Assembly (NCBI GenBank): GCA_016936455.1
Contig: JAFGXV010000026.1
Location: forward strand, 48,527-112,526
Length of the DNA: 64,000 bases
Direction: 5' to 3'
Source: Desulfuromonadaceae bacterium
GTDB lineage: Bacteria; Desulfobacterota; Desulfuromonadia; Desulfuromonadales; Desulfuromonadaceae
Below the pieces are notes generated by a model. The model was not told the DNA's origin, ran no database searches, and worked only from the letters and a program-made list of their open reading frames with translations. Both the position numbers and the translations under genes were made by a program. Each line of letters starts with the position of its first letter. Positions within the stretch are counted from its first letter, which is position 1. This document shows, piece by piece, positions 48,215-57,299 of this stretch.

Positions 48215-48763
48215 ATGGTGCGCCTGTTTCTTTTTATTCTGATCAGTGCTTTCCTGGCCTGGGTTTCCCGCCGTCCGCTGAAAAATCGTCATTCACATGG
48301 TTTTTACCGCTTCTTTGCTTTCGAGGCTGTGGTAGCCGTGGTGCTGCTGAACCACCCCTACTGGTTTGATGATCCTTTCTGCCTGCGCCAAGGATTTTCC
48401 TGGCTGCTGCTGGTACTGTCGATTGTTTTTGTCCTCGCCGCTCTGGCGCTGCTGCGGCGGCATGGCGGGCATGAACCCCGCCACGCCATGCCGGAAAACC
48501 TGCGCTTTGAAAATACCGTGCATCTGGTCGAGATCGGCATTTACCGCTATGTCCGTCATCCCATGTATAGCTCACTGTTTCTGCTGGCGTGGGGCGCCTG
48601 CCTCAAGCAGCCAACGCTTTTGCCGCTGGGGTTGGCGGCGGCGGCCACGCTGTTTTTGTGGCTGACGGCTAAAAATGAGGAACAGGAAAACCTGGATCAT
48701 TTCGGACCGGTCTATTGTGACTATCGTCAGCGCTCAAAAATGTTTATTCCTTATCTGTTTTAA
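48215..48763 (+). CDS. ICMT/phospholipid methyltransferase-like membrane protein
   Basis: A 182-residue inner-membrane protein with four helices. The SAM-binding C-terminal signature is YRYVRHPMYSS (about 111-121) and EEQENLDHFGPVYCDYRQR (about 155-173), as in isoprenylcysteine carboxyl methyltransferase-like and PEMT-like bacterial proteins. Substrate unknown. The start ATG at 48215 has only a weak GAG site. Forty-six bases separate it from the M48 gene. Confidence 0.82.
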   Translation: MVRLFLFILISAFLAWVSRRPLKNRHSHGFYRFFAFEAVVAVVLLNHPYWFDDPFCLRQGFSWLLLVLSIVFVLAALALLRRHGGHEPRHAMPENLRFENTVHLVEIGIYRYVRHPMYSSLFLLAWGACLKQPTLLPLGLAAAATLFLWLTAKNEEQENLDHFGPVYCDYRQRSKMFIPYLF

Positions 48764-48809
48764 CGCCTTCTGTCCGGTTGACGGCAGACAACGTGAAAGG
48801 ATGTCCTTT

Positions 48810-49556
48810 ATGAGATCGTTTGTCCTGGGTGGATTGTTGTCGCTGTTTCTCATCGGTTGCGCTCAAGAGGGCGGATTTGACATGCAGAAAGCCCTGGTCG
48901 TCGGTGGTGGTGTGTTGCAGGCAACGACACTGGAAGAGCAAAGTGTCGTTGATGCCGCATCGTTGTCTGCCGAGGAAATGGACAAAACCAGCCAGCTGGC
49001 ACCGCCGGAGCATCCCTACAGTCAGCGCCTCGATACGATTATCCATGACCTGCACAATTATGATGGTCTAGCGTTAAATTTTCGTGTTTACCTGACGACA
49101 GATGTCAATGCCTTTGCCATGGCAGATGGCACGGTGCGTGTCTATTCCGGGCTGCTGGATGCTATGCCGGATGACCAAGTGCTGGCGGTCATCGGTCACG
49201 AGATCGGTCATGTCAAGCTCAAGCACAGCTACAACCAGCTGCGTCAGCATATCCTGACGGATACGGCGTTCAAAGCGGCGGTTTCTGTCGGTGGAACCCT
49301 GGAAAAACTGACCTCGTCGCAGTTGGGACAATTGGGACAGGCCGCGATTACCGCGCATTTCTCGCGAGAAGATGAGCTGGAAGCTGATCGTTACGCCCTG
49401 ACGGTTCTCAAAAAGCTTAACCGTGACCCGCTGGCCATGAAGCGGGCCATTCAGACCCTGGAAAAACTCTATGGAGAGGGCGGTGGCTTCCTCAGCTCCC
49501 ATCCGTCGAACCCGGAGCGGATTCGCCAGATTGAACTCGCAGCTGCCCGGCTGTAA
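48810..49556 (+). CDS. M48 family metallopeptidase lipoprotein
   Basis: A 248-residue periplasmic zinc protease, lipid-anchored. The N-terminal signal ends in the lipobox LIGC with C17. The zinc motif is HEIGH in VIGHEIGHVKLKH and the third ligand glutamate is in EDELEADRYAL. It resembles LoiP/BepA-like periplasmic proteases involved in outer-membrane quality control. The start at 48810 is preferred over 48801 because AGGA then lies eight bases upstream. The TAA overlaps the next ATG by one base. Confidence 0.9.
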   Translation: MRSFVLGGLLSLFLIGCAQEGGFDMQKALVVGGGVLQATTLEEQSVVDAASLSAEEMDKTSQLAPPEHPYSQRLDTIIHDLHNYDGLALNFRVYLTTDVNAFAMADGTVRVYSGLLDAMPDDQVLAVIGHEIGHVKLKHSYNQLRQHILTDTAFKAAVSVGGTLEKLTSSQLGQLGQAAITAHFSREDELEADRYALTVLKKLNRDPLAMKRAIQTLEKLYGEGGGFLSSHPSNPERIRQIELAAARL

Positions 49557-50545
49557 TGGCTTTGAACTCCAGATCGTCTTCCTGGCTGATGCGGTTGCTG
49601 CGCGATACGTCACAGACCTGCCTGGCCCTGTTTCGCATCACGCTGCCCATTGCTCTGGCGACCAAGCTGCTGACGGATTTGGGCGTCACCCACTGGCTGG
49701 GTGAGCAGCTGGCTCCCTGTATGGCCCTGTTTGGGCTGCCGGGGGAGATGGGGCTGGTGTGGGCGACGGCCATGGTGACCAATCTCTACGGTGGTCTCAG
49801 CGTCTATGCCTCGCTGCCGGCTTCCGCGGTACTGACAGTGGCCCAGATCAGTATCCTGACCACCCTGATGCTGATGGCGCATGGCCTGCCGGTAGAGTTG
49901 CGCATCGCCCAGAAAGCGGGCACCCGCCTGCGCTGCATGCTGTTGGTGCGGCTGGGTGGTGCCGTGGTCACCGGCGTGCTATTGCACCAGGGTTACCGCG
50001 TCAGCGGGCAACTCGGCCAGCTGAACCGCGCGGTGTGGACCCCGCCAACGGTCGCAGCCGGCTGGGGCCACTGGCTGCTGGCCCAGGGACGCAACATGCT
50101 GTCGATTGTGCTGATCATCTTTGCGCTGCTGGCCCTGATGCGCGCCCTGGAGGCGCTGGGGTTCGTCGACTGGCTGGCCAAGGGGCTGAAGCCGGTGCTG
50201 TCGGTGCTGGGCATGAGCCCGGCGGCGGCACCCATCACCCTCATCGGCATGTTGCTGGGGCTGAGCTATGGTGGCAGCCTGATTATTCAGGAGGCCCAGA
50301 GCGGCAAGATGGCACCGCGCGATGTCTTCCTGTCGCTGGTGCTGATGGGGTTGTGCCACAGTCTGATTGAGGATACGCTGCTCATGGCCGTGGTCGGTGG
50401 GCACTGGTCGGCGATTCTGCTGGCGCGTATCCTGTTTTCCATCGCCGTTGTGATGAGTTTCCGCCCGTTGCTGGCCCGTTTGTCCCCGGCGTTCCAGAAT
50501 CGTTATTTCTTTCGTCTGCCCGCCTTGAAAGTGGATCGATCATGA
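49556..50545 (+). CDS. Nucleoside-recognition (Gate) domain permease-like protein
   Basis: A 329-residue inner-membrane protein of about eight helices with two Gate-domain halves (about 25-130 and 185-310). Characteristic segments are GLPGEMGLVWATAMVTNLYGG and PITLIGMLLGLSYGG. Members are related to SpoIIIA/nucleoside transporters but their substrates are mostly unknown. The ATG overlaps the M48 stop by one base and the stop overlaps the MFS start by four, so it is part of a coupled operon. Confidence 0.8.
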   Translation: MALNSRSSSWLMRLLRDTSQTCLALFRITLPIALATKLLTDLGVTHWLGEQLAPCMALFGLPGEMGLVWATAMVTNLYGGLSVYASLPASAVLTVAQISILTTLMLMAHGLPVELRIAQKAGTRLRCMLLVRLGGAVVTGVLLHQGYRVSGQLGQLNRAVWTPPTVAAGWGHWLLAQGRNMLSIVLIIFALLALMRALEALGFVDWLAKGLKPVLSVLGMSPAAAPITLIGMLLGLSYGGSLIIQEAQSGKMAPRDVFLSLVLMGLCHSLIEDTLLMAVVGGHWSAILLARILFSIAVVMSFRPLLARLSPAFQNRYFFRLPALKVDRS

Positions 50546-51885
50546 ACCGACTTCGTACCGCCAGTCGCTGGTTTTACGCCTTTTTGTTCGGTGAGGATTC
50601 CCTGGATCGCGCCTGCCGCGACATCCCGGAATCCTCCTGCCACGAACAACGCTTTAATTTCACGCTCAATGTCGCCAATGGCGCCAGCACCAAGCTGGCC
50701 GAGCAGGTGGCCGGGCCGAATCTGGTGCTGGTGTGGCTGCTGCAAGTGATCGGCAGCCCGTTGTGGATGCTGGGTTTTCTGATGCCGATCAAGCAGACGG
50801 CCTCGTTGTTGCCGCAGATGGTGGCGGCCGGCCAGATTCGTCAGCTGGCGGTGCGCAAGTGGGTGTGGACGGTGGCGGCGCTGGTGCAGACCGTCTGCCT
50901 GCTGGGCATTCTGGCCGCGGCGCTGCTGTTGCCCCCGGCCTGGGCCGGAGGGATGATCCTGCTGCTGTTCACCCTGTTCTGCATGGCCAGCGGCACCGCT
51001 TCCGTGGCCTTTCAGGATGTGCTCGGCAAGACTATTGCCAAAGGCCGTCGTGGCAAACTGCTGGCCAGCCGGGCGCTGATCGGCGGGGTGCTGACCTTGC
51101 TGGTGGGAGCCGGGCTGTCGCGGCTGAAAGGGGTGGCCGAGCCGCTGGTGGTGATCCAATGGCTGCTGATTGCCGGAGCCGTGCTGTGGGCGATCGGCGC
51201 GCTGCTGTTTGCCGCCATCCGCGAGGATGCCGGGGCCACGGAGGGCGCACGCAGCCCGGTGAGCGAGATCCGGCACGGCGCGCAATTCTTTGTCCGCTAT
51301 CCCGGTTTCCGTCGTTTCCTTTTTGCGCGGGCGCTGCTGTTGTGTATCGAGCTGGCGCCGCCGTTTTATTTCATGCATGTCAACAGCCTGTGGGCGGTGC
51401 AGGGCAGCGATGTCGGCTTTCTGGTGGCGGCCGTGGGCTTTTCCCAGCTGGTCAGCAGCCCGTTCTGGGGCCGCATGGCCGATGAGACCAGCCGCCGGGT
51501 GATGTTCTACAGCGCGGCCATTGCCACTCTGGCCGGGGTGCTGGCTTTGCTGCTGTCGTGGGTGCCCTCGCATGCGCTTCAGAAGGGCGCCTACCTGCTG
51601 GTCTTCATCCTGATCGGTCTGGCTGATTCCGGTGTGCGGCTGGGACGCAAGACCTATATGGTGGATGCGGTGCCGCCCGCGGAGCGAGCCACTTTTGCCG
51701 CCCTCACCAACAGCGTGGTGGGCGTGCTGGCGCTGCTGTTCGGCGTTCTCGGCCTCATTGCCCAGTCATTCGGCGTACTGACGCTGATCGCGTTGCTGGC
51801 CGTGCTCACTGCTGTGGCCGCCTGTCTGTGCCGTATTATGCCGGAGGCGGAACAGATGCTGGATGGTGACACCAACGCTGCATGA
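50542..51885 (+). CDS. Major facilitator superfamily transporter
   Basis: A 447-residue inner-membrane protein with 10-12 predicted helices and an unusual soluble N-terminus of about 35 residues (FGEDSLDRACRDIPESSCHEQRF region) before the first helix. Helix pairs with short charged loops, such as FWGRMADETSRRVMF, are typical of MFS loop 2-3/8-9. Substrate not readable. Coupled to both neighbours by ATGA overlaps. Confidence 0.88.
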   Translation: MNRLRTASRWFYAFLFGEDSLDRACRDIPESSCHEQRFNFTLNVANGASTKLAEQVAGPNLVLVWLLQVIGSPLWMLGFLMPIKQTASLLPQMVAAGQIRQLAVRKWVWTVAALVQTVCLLGILAAALLLPPAWAGGMILLLFTLFCMASGTASVAFQDVLGKTIAKGRRGKLLASRALIGGVLTLLVGAGLSRLKGVAEPLVVIQWLLIAGAVLWAIGALLFAAIREDAGATEGARSPVSEIRHGAQFFVRYPGFRRFLFARALLLCIELAPPFYFMHVNSLWAVQGSDVGFLVAAVGFSQLVSSPFWGRMADETSRRVMFYSAAIATLAGVLALLLSWVPSHALQKGAYLLVFILIGLADSGVRLGRKTYMVDAVPPAERATFAALTNSVVGVLALLFGVLGLIAQSFGVLTLIALLAVLTAVAACLCRIMPEAEQMLDGDTNAA

Positions 51886-52451
51886 GCAACAGGGGAGAGC
51901 CGGCTCCGGCACCGAGCGCGTCAGCCGAGCGCTGCTTGCGCTATGGCAGCGCCATAACGCCGCTACCCAATGTGCAGGCGCTGCTGGTGTGGTCCGCGAC
52001 CCAGGAACTGTGTACTCTTTATGCCCTGCAGCTGCACCGCGACGGCGAGGAATCCGCAGTACTGGAGCGGTGTTGCCGCCGTTTTGTCACCTTTGTGTTG
52101 CAGTCGGCTCCGGCCAGCGAAACCCAGAGGCTGGCGGCACGGCTGTTTGCACGCTTTCCGCTTCCGCCGCAAGGGCCGCTGGTGCTGGTGGGCAGCGATT
52201 TCCAGCAACGGGTGTGGCGTCAGCTGCAGACTCTCGCACCGGGGCAGACTCACACCTATGGTGAACTGGCCGAGGCCATCCAGCGCCCGCAAGCCTGGCG
52301 TGCCGTGGCCAACGCCGTGGCCGCCAATCCGCTACACTGGCTGATCCCATGCCACCGCATCCTTCCAGCGTCCGGCGGGCTGGGTGGCTATCGCGCCGGC
52401 AGCCACGTGAAGCGTCTGCTGTTGCAGGCGGAAGGAATTGACCTCAACTGA
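51882..52451 (+). CDS. ogt: Methylated-DNA-protein-cysteine methyltransferase
   Basis: A 189-residue DNA repair protein that removes alkyl groups from O6-methylguanine. The acceptor cysteine is in LIPCHRILPASGGLGGY near residues 153-169, preceded by TYGELAEAIQRPQAWRAVANAVAANP; the DNA-binding arginine finger is the R in AWRAVA. The N-terminal 60 residues are divergent. Its ATG overlaps the MFS stop. Confidence 0.92.
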   Translation: MSNRGEPAPAPSASAERCLRYGSAITPLPNVQALLVWSATQELCTLYALQLHRDGEESAVLERCCRRFVTFVLQSAPASETQRLAARLFARFPLPPQGPLVLVGSDFQQRVWRQLQTLAPGQTHTYGELAEAIQRPQAWRAVANAVAANPLHWLIPCHRILPASGGLGGYRAGSHVKRLLLQAEGIDLN

Positions 52452-52484
52452 TTGGTTATAATGGCTAAAGAAAGGTTGAGCACC

Positions 52485-52937
52485 ATGATGAAGGAACAGG
52501 AGCTCGGTCCCTACCGGGTTGAACTGGATCAGTGGATCGCGTGTGCGCCGTTTGAGAACTGGCTGGAGATGACCATCGTTGCCGCCCGGCAGGGGCGGGC
52601 GGAACTGACCATGCCTTTCCGCCCCCAGATGGCCAACGGTGGCTCCATGCTGCATGGTGGCGCCCTGGTCAGTCTGGCTGACACCGCCTGTGTCATGGCG
52701 ATGAAAAGCCTGGTGCCGGAGAACAGTCACTTTGCCACCATCCAGATGCAGGTGGACTTCCTGGCCCCGGTTCTGCAGGGGTTGGTGACGGCGCAAGCGC
52801 AGGTGGAGCCCCAGGGCGACCGGTTGTGGCAGGCCAAGGCCGAGCTGTTTTCCCATCAGGGACAAAAGGTGATGACCCTGAGTGCGCGGTTCAAGATGGC
52901 CCGTCGCCAACCTTACGACACGGAGGAACAGCCATGA
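52485..52937 (+). CDS. PaaI-type hotdog-fold thioesterase
   Basis: A 150-residue acyl-CoA thioesterase of the PaaI/4HBT family. GGSMLHGGALVSLADTACVMA (about 44-64) is the active-site helix with the conserved HGG, and QVDFLAPVLQG forms the following strand. The start at 52485 has AAAGG nine bases upstream; an ATG at 52461 has none. It overlaps rmuC by four bases. Substrate unknown. Confidence 0.85.
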   Translation: MMKEQELGPYRVELDQWIACAPFENWLEMTIVAARQGRAELTMPFRPQMANGGSMLHGGALVSLADTACVMAMKSLVPENSHFATIQMQVDFLAPVLQGLVTAQAQVEPQGDRLWQAKAELFSHQGQKVMTLSARFKMARRQPYDTEEQP

Positions 52938-54433
52938 TGGAATTGCTGTCGCTGCCGAGTGCCTGGCTGCTGATCCTGGCCGCAGCCGTTAGCGGAGGCC
53001 TGTTAGTTGCGCTGCCGCTGCGTCACCGCTGTCGACGTTTGGAAGCGGAAATGGCGACCAGCCAAACCCAACTCCGCCAGGAACGCGATGACCGTCAGCA
53101 GCGATTAGACGCGCAGCTGACCCTGCTGGAAGACAACCGCGCGGAACTTGCGCGGGTTCAGCAGGAGCATGCCCGATTGCAGGGCGAAACCGACCAGTTG
53201 CGCCGGCAGCTGGAGGCGGGATTCCTCCAGCGGGAACAGCAGGAACAGTCCCTGACTGCGGCGCGGCTGGAGCTTGAACAGCGTGCCGAGCAGAATGCCC
53301 GGCTGCAGACGCGGCTGACGGAGCAACAGCAGCAGAACGAGGAAAAACTGCAGCTGCTTGAACGGGCGCGTGAACAGCTGCGCGACCAGTTCAAGAGCCT
53401 GGCCCAGGAGATTCTGGAAGAGAAGGGCAAGCGTTTCACCGAACACAACAGTGCCGGTTTGCAGGCGATTCTGACCCCGTTTCGCGATCAGCTGCAGGAC
53501 TTTAAAAAGAAGGTCGATGACGTCTACACCAACGACGTGCGCGAGCGGGCCTCCCTGAAACAGGAGCTGGAGAACCTGCGCCGGCTCAATCAGCAGATCA
53601 ACGAGGAAGCGACCAATCTCACCCGCGCGTTAAAGGGCGATCACAAGGTCCAGGGCAACTGGGGTGAGCTGGTGCTGGAACGGGTACTGGAGCAGTCCGG
53701 CCTGCGCCGCGGCAGCGAATACGACTGCCAGGGCGGTTTCCGCGATGCCGATCAGCGGCTGCTCAAGCCCGATGTCATCGTGCATCTGCCTGAAGACAAA
53801 GACATCATCATCGACTCCAAGGTTTCCCTCGTCGCCTATGAACGCTATTGCAATGAAGAGGAACCGCAGCAGCGCGAGCAGGCTTTGCGGGATCATGTGG
53901 CGGCGGTGCGCCAGCATATCACCGGCCTGAGCGAAAAGGACTACACTGCCCTCAAGGGGGTGCGCTCGCTCGATTTCGTGCTGATGTTTATGCCCGTCGA
54001 GGCCGCGTTCATGGCGGCATTTCAGGCTGATGAGGGGCTGTTCAACCACGCTTTCGCCAAACGGATCGTGGTCGTCACCCCGACCACCCTGCTGGCGACC
54101 CTGCGCACGGTGGAAAACATCTGGCGCTACGAGCGGCAGAACCAGAATGCTCAAGCGATCGCCGAGCGCGCCGGCGCTGTCTATGACAAGCTGCGCGGCT
54201 TTATCGAGGACATGGAAAAACTCGGCGCCCAGCTGTCCACCCTCGACCAGACCTATCATGGCGCCATGAACAAGCTGTGTCAGGGGCGCGGCAACCTGGT
54301 CAGCCAGGCCAGCCGTTTCGTCGATCTCGGGGTCAAAGTGCGCAAGCCGCTGCCGAAAACCGTGCTGGAACGGGCCGAGCTGGAAGGGGGAACGGACAGC
54401 GACGAGCCGGAGGTGGATGACAGCGAGAGCTGA
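52934..54433 (+). CDS. rmuC: DNA recombination protein RmuC
   Basis: A 499-residue protein with an N-terminal helix (about 8-30), a long coiled coil rich in Gln/Glu/Arg (about 35-170) and the RmuC nuclease-like domain from about 230, with GNWGELVLERVLE, IIDSKVSLVAYERY and FMPVEAAFMAA. RmuC limits inversions at short repeats and is predicted to be a nuclease. The start at 52934 overlaps the thioesterase stop. It ends the coupled gene chain. Confidence 0.93.
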   Translation: MMELLSLPSAWLLILAAAVSGGLLVALPLRHRCRRLEAEMATSQTQLRQERDDRQQRLDAQLTLLEDNRAELARVQQEHARLQGETDQLRRQLEAGFLQREQQEQSLTAARLELEQRAEQNARLQTRLTEQQQQNEEKLQLLERAREQLRDQFKSLAQEILEEKGKRFTEHNSAGLQAILTPFRDQLQDFKKKVDDVYTNDVRERASLKQELENLRRLNQQINEEATNLTRALKGDHKVQGNWGELVLERVLEQSGLRRGSEYDCQGGFRDADQRLLKPDVIVHLPEDKDIIIDSKVSLVAYERYCNEEEPQQREQALRDHVAAVRQHITGLSEKDYTALKGVRSLDFVLMFMPVEAAFMAAFQADEGLFNHAFAKRIVVVTPTTLLATLRTVENIWRYERQNQNAQAIAERAGAVYDKLRGFIEDMEKLGAQLSTLDQTYHGAMNKLCQGRGNLVSQASRFVDLGVKVRKPLPKTVLERAELEGGTDSDEPEVDDSES

Positions 54434-54462
54434 TCCGCTCTCGTTATCGTTTAACGCGTTCT

Positions 54463-55509
54463 TTACCCTCTGGTCAGCGCCCTCAGGCTTCCCAGATTTA
54501 CACCATCTCTTCCGTTCAGCTCGTGCAACAGCTCCAGCAATTCTCCGTGTTCGGCATGCTGTGGCCGGTGGACGGCGCGTTGCTGATACGCCTCCTGCGA
54601 CCAGCTGCCCCAATTGATCAGCGGACTGAAATAGCAACGGGCGCCGAAGCGGTTCGCCAGTGCGACAAAGCCCGGCATCTCACGAAAGTTGTTGTGCTGG
54701 ACCACGAAGCTTAGCAGCAGGTCGAGGCCGAGGCTCTGGATAAAGCCCAAATTTTGTAGCAGCCGGTTGAAATCGGCCCCGCGATTGAGCCGGTAGGTGT
54801 CGGGGGTGGCGGCGTCGATGGAGATTTCCGCCGAGCGGACATAGGGATGGAGATGCGCCATCTTATGCCAGGTCGCGGGCGTCCACAACAGTCCGTTCGT
54901 GTGCAGGTGGATGGTCTGCAGCGCGGGGAAACTCTGACGCGACACCGTTTGGAGCAGGTTGCGGTAGCCCGGCGCGGCAAAGGGGTCTCCATGCCCGCTC
55001 AGCCGCAGTTGTCGGACGTGGGGCGCGAGCTGGTCAACAATCCTCTGCGTCAGCTCTTCGACGCGCTGTTGTTCCGGCTCCGTCAGCTGAACCAATTCCG
55101 TGCGGCAGCTGGGGCAGGCGAGATTGCAGCGCGGATCGTAACAGAGATTGAGGATGGTCGGTCCGAAGTCGGGCCGGAACTGGTGCTTTTCAATGGCCTG
55201 GCGCAGGCGCGGGTCCGTGATCTCATCCCACGTGGTGACGGGATTGCCGTGATCGTCGATGGAGCGATTTGGGGCCAGGGCTTGGGCCAGAAACGGGCAA
55301 CGCTTCGGGCTGCAGTGGTGAAAACTGCCGTTGGTGGTGCTTTTGCGCAGCTCCACGATCCGTTCTCCGTGCCAGATCTCCTGCAGTGACTGTTGCAGCA
55401 GGTTGCCCACGGGGCGTCGCAGCCAGGCCGGGCAACAGACAAAGACGCTGCCGTCGCCGTGGATTTCCAGCCAGTTGAAGGGGTGGGTGCAGAGGAGGGG
55501 AGGGGTCAC
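54463..55509 (-). CDS. Radical SAM protein with an additional N-terminal cysteine cluster
   Basis: A 348-residue protein. The radical SAM motif is C129, C133, C136 (PRCNLACPSC), followed by LSGHGDPF, LHTNGLL and ISIDAATPDTY, normal for the TIM-barrel core. Unusually, an SPASM-like cysteine set lies before the core: CTHPFNWLEIHGDGSVFVCC (about 7-26) and CSPKRCPF (about 66-73), rather than after it. The start is a GTG with a modest AGG site. Maturase or sulfatase-activating roles are possible but unproven; no small peptide precursor was recognised nearby. Confidence 0.8.
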   Translation of the reverse strand: MTPPLLCTHPFNWLEIHGDGSVFVCCPAWLRRPVGNLLQQSLQEIWHGERIVELRKSTTNGSFHHCSPKRCPFLAQALAPNRSIDDHGNPVTTWDEITDPRLRQAIEKHQFRPDFGPTILNLCYDPRCNLACPSCRTELVQLTEPEQQRVEELTQRIVDQLAPHVRQLRLSGHGDPFAAPGYRNLLQTVSRQSFPALQTIHLHTNGLLWTPATWHKMAHLHPYVRSAEISIDAATPDTYRLNRGADFNRLLQNLGFIQSLGLDLLLSFVVQHNNFREMPGFVALANRFGARCYFSPLINWGSWSQEAYQQRAVHRPQHAEHGELLELLHELNGRDGVNLGSLRALTRG

Positions 55510-55597
55510 GGAGCTACCTGGTTTTTGCTATGTCGGTGAAGTGGTGCGACATCAAGGTCTTCCCACATGACGTGGGGTTTCGGCCCCCACACGCCGA

Positions 55598-55629
55598 CCT
55601 TCTTTCTTGTGGTGTGACAAGAAAGAAGG
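55598..55629. repeat. Perfect 13-bp hairpin of the left repeat unit
   Basis: Arms CCTTCTTTCTTGT (55598-55610) and its complement (55617-55629), loop GGTGTG. No T-run, so it is not a typical terminator. Confidence 0.85.
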
Positions 55630-55963
55630 CAAAGAAGCACACCCCTTGCCGTCGCCCCCCTGCGGCGGGTCCCTTCCATTCCGCAACGCTTCGCCGCGCT
55701 CAGAAAATTCGGGCCCATTTTCAATATCCCCTCAAACATTCTTCGCTTGCTCCGGCTGCGGCGCAATGGGGAAAACCAATATCCCCTTTTGTCGTCGCTG
55801 GATTGGAGCGACGGTTCGCCGGAACAAGCGGGAGAATTTGCGAAACAGGAGGACGAACTGTTTGAGGACTTGTTGAAAACAAGGGCGAGTTTTCGTCCAC
55901 CTGCAAATTATCACGCTTGCGCAGGGAACCCCGAAGGGGCCAGACGCGGGGTGCCCTTTTCTG

Positions 55964-55993
55964 CCCACTCTTTTGGGCAAGCAAAAGAGTGGG
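55964..55993. repeat. Perfect 12-bp hairpin of the right repeat unit
   Basis: Arms CCCACTCTTTTG (55964-55975) and its complement (55982-55993), loop GGCAAG. It occupies the same position, in inverted orientation, as the hairpin of the left unit. Confidence 0.85.
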
Positions 55994-56080
55994 GCGTCGT
56001 GCGGGGTCGCAACCCCGCGTCACGTGGGTATAACCTCGCCGTTTTTCTCCACCCTGTTTGGATGCTCAATTAATTAGCCG

Positions 56081-57160
56081 CTAGCCCCGCATCCGTTGAA
56101 TCAACGCCAGATCCGCCAGCACCAGCGCGGCCATGCCCTCAACGATGGGCACGGCGCGCGGCACCACGCAGGGGTCGTGTCGCCCCTTGGCCGCCAGGGT
56201 GACGGGATTGCCGTCGTAGTCAGCGGTCTGCTGCTCCAGGCCAATGGTGGCCGTGGGCTTGAAGGCGACACGGAAATAGATGGGCTCGCCGTTGGAGATG
56301 CCACCCTGCACGCCGCCGCTGTTGTTGGTCAGGGTGCCGAGTTTTTCCCCTTTGCGCACGAACGGATCGTTGTGCTGTGAGCCGCGCTGGCGGCTGCCGG
56401 CGAAGCCGGAGCCGATCTCGAATCCTTTGGAAGCAGGCAGGGAGAGCATGGCGTGGCCGAGCAGGGCTTCAAGGCGGTCAAACGCAGGCTCGCCCCAGCC
56501 GGCGGGAACATTGCGGCACACGCAGCTGATGACGCCGCCGATGGAGTCTTTGGCTTCGCGTGCGGCCAGGATGGCGTTGGTCATCCGCTCGGCCGCTGTT
56601 TCATCGGGGCAGCGCACGTCATTGGCGTCGACCTGCTCACGTGAAAGGGAAGCTAGATCCATGTTTGGCGCATCGGTGGTGCCGACGCTGCTGACCCAGG
56701 CCACGATCTCGATGCCATAATGCTCGCGCAGAAAAATCTCGGCGATGGCGCCGCCGGCAACGCGGGCAATGGTTTCACGGGCACTGGCCCGACCGCCGCC
56801 GCTGGAGGCAGCGATGCCGTATTTCGCCTGGTAGGTGTAATCGGCGTGGGAAGGGCGGGGGATACGGCTCATGGAACCATAGTCACCCGGCCGCTGGTCA
56901 GTGTTGGCCACCATCAGACCGATGGGGGTGCCCAGGGTCAGACCATTTTCAACCCCGGAGAGGATCTGTACCTGGTCCGCCTCGTTGCGCGCGGTACCCA
57001 GTTTGTTGCTGCCGGGACGACGGCGGTCCAGCTGCTGCTGAATCTGCTCCGCCGTCAGGGGCATGCGCGGCGGCACGCCGTCGACAACGGCGCCGATGGC
57101 CGGGCAGTGGGATTCTCCGAAGGTGGACAGCTTAAACAGGGTGCCAAAAGAACTCGACAT
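56081..57160 (-). CDS. aroC: Chorismate synthase
   Basis: A 359-residue FMN-dependent enzyme for the last shikimate step. [15 protein letters not shown] (about 14-28), [18 protein letters not shown], the [20 protein letters not shown] block and [15 protein letters not shown] are all visible. The frame is open to 57511, but the ATG at 57160 has AGAGG about seven bases upstream and gives the standard length. Followed downstream by the composite repeat element. Confidence 0.96.
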   Translation of the reverse strand: MSSSFGTLFKLSTFGESHCPAIGAVVDGVPPRMPLTAEQIQQQLDRRRPGSNKLGTARNEADQVQILSGVENGLTLGTPIGLMVANTDQRPGDYGSMSRIPRPSHADYTYQAKYGIAASSGGGRASARETIARVAGGAIAEIFLREHYGIEIVAWVSSVGTTDAPNMDLASLSREQVDANDVRCPDETAAERMTNAILAAREAKDSIGGVISCVCRNVPAGWGEPAFDRLEALLGHAMLSLPASKGFEIGSGFAGSRQRGSQHNDPFVRKGEKLGTLTNNSGGVQGGISNGEPIYFRVAFKPTATIGLEQQTADYDGNPVTLAAKGRHDPCVVPRAVPIVEGMAALVLADLALIQRMRG

Positions 57161-57299
57161 GTGTATCCTCTCTGGGGGGGGGACGAATTGACGGTCAGTG
57201 TGGTGCCCGTGTGGTGGGCCATCACGCAGTGGCTGAGAATGATAACAGAATTTATCGCGTCTGGCGATAAAAGGGATAACGGGAGCGGCCCACAACGTC

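Larger units (their letters stand above)
55562..56028. repeat. Composite inverted-repeat intergenic element with multiple hairpins
   Basis: The 570-base gap between the radical SAM gene and aroC holds two related mosaics in opposite orientation. The left end (from 55562) begins CCCACATGACGTGGGG; the complement of the right end (to 56028) begins CCCACGTGACGCGGGG. Each then has a short GC hairpin (55572-55590; 56001-56018), a longer T-rich/A-rich hairpin (55598-55629; 55964-55993) and a CACCCC block followed by a GC-rich C/G motif. The middle has no recognisable gene although it is open in several frames. It looks like a pair of inserted repeat units (a MITE- or REP-like element), not coding DNA. 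Confidence 0.7.

Noticed and set aside
50503..51573. 356-codon open frame on the minus strand
   Set aside because: Antisense shadow of the MFS gene; its protein is low-complexity Gln/His/Arg.
53630..54637. 335-codon open frame on the minus strand
   Set aside because: Antisense to rmuC; no recognisable domain or ribosome-binding site.
55530..56073. Several 79-111-codon open frames in the composite repeat
   Set aside because: Multiple overlapping frames on both strands are explained by inverted-repeat, GC-rich hairpin DNA; no start sites or family motifs.
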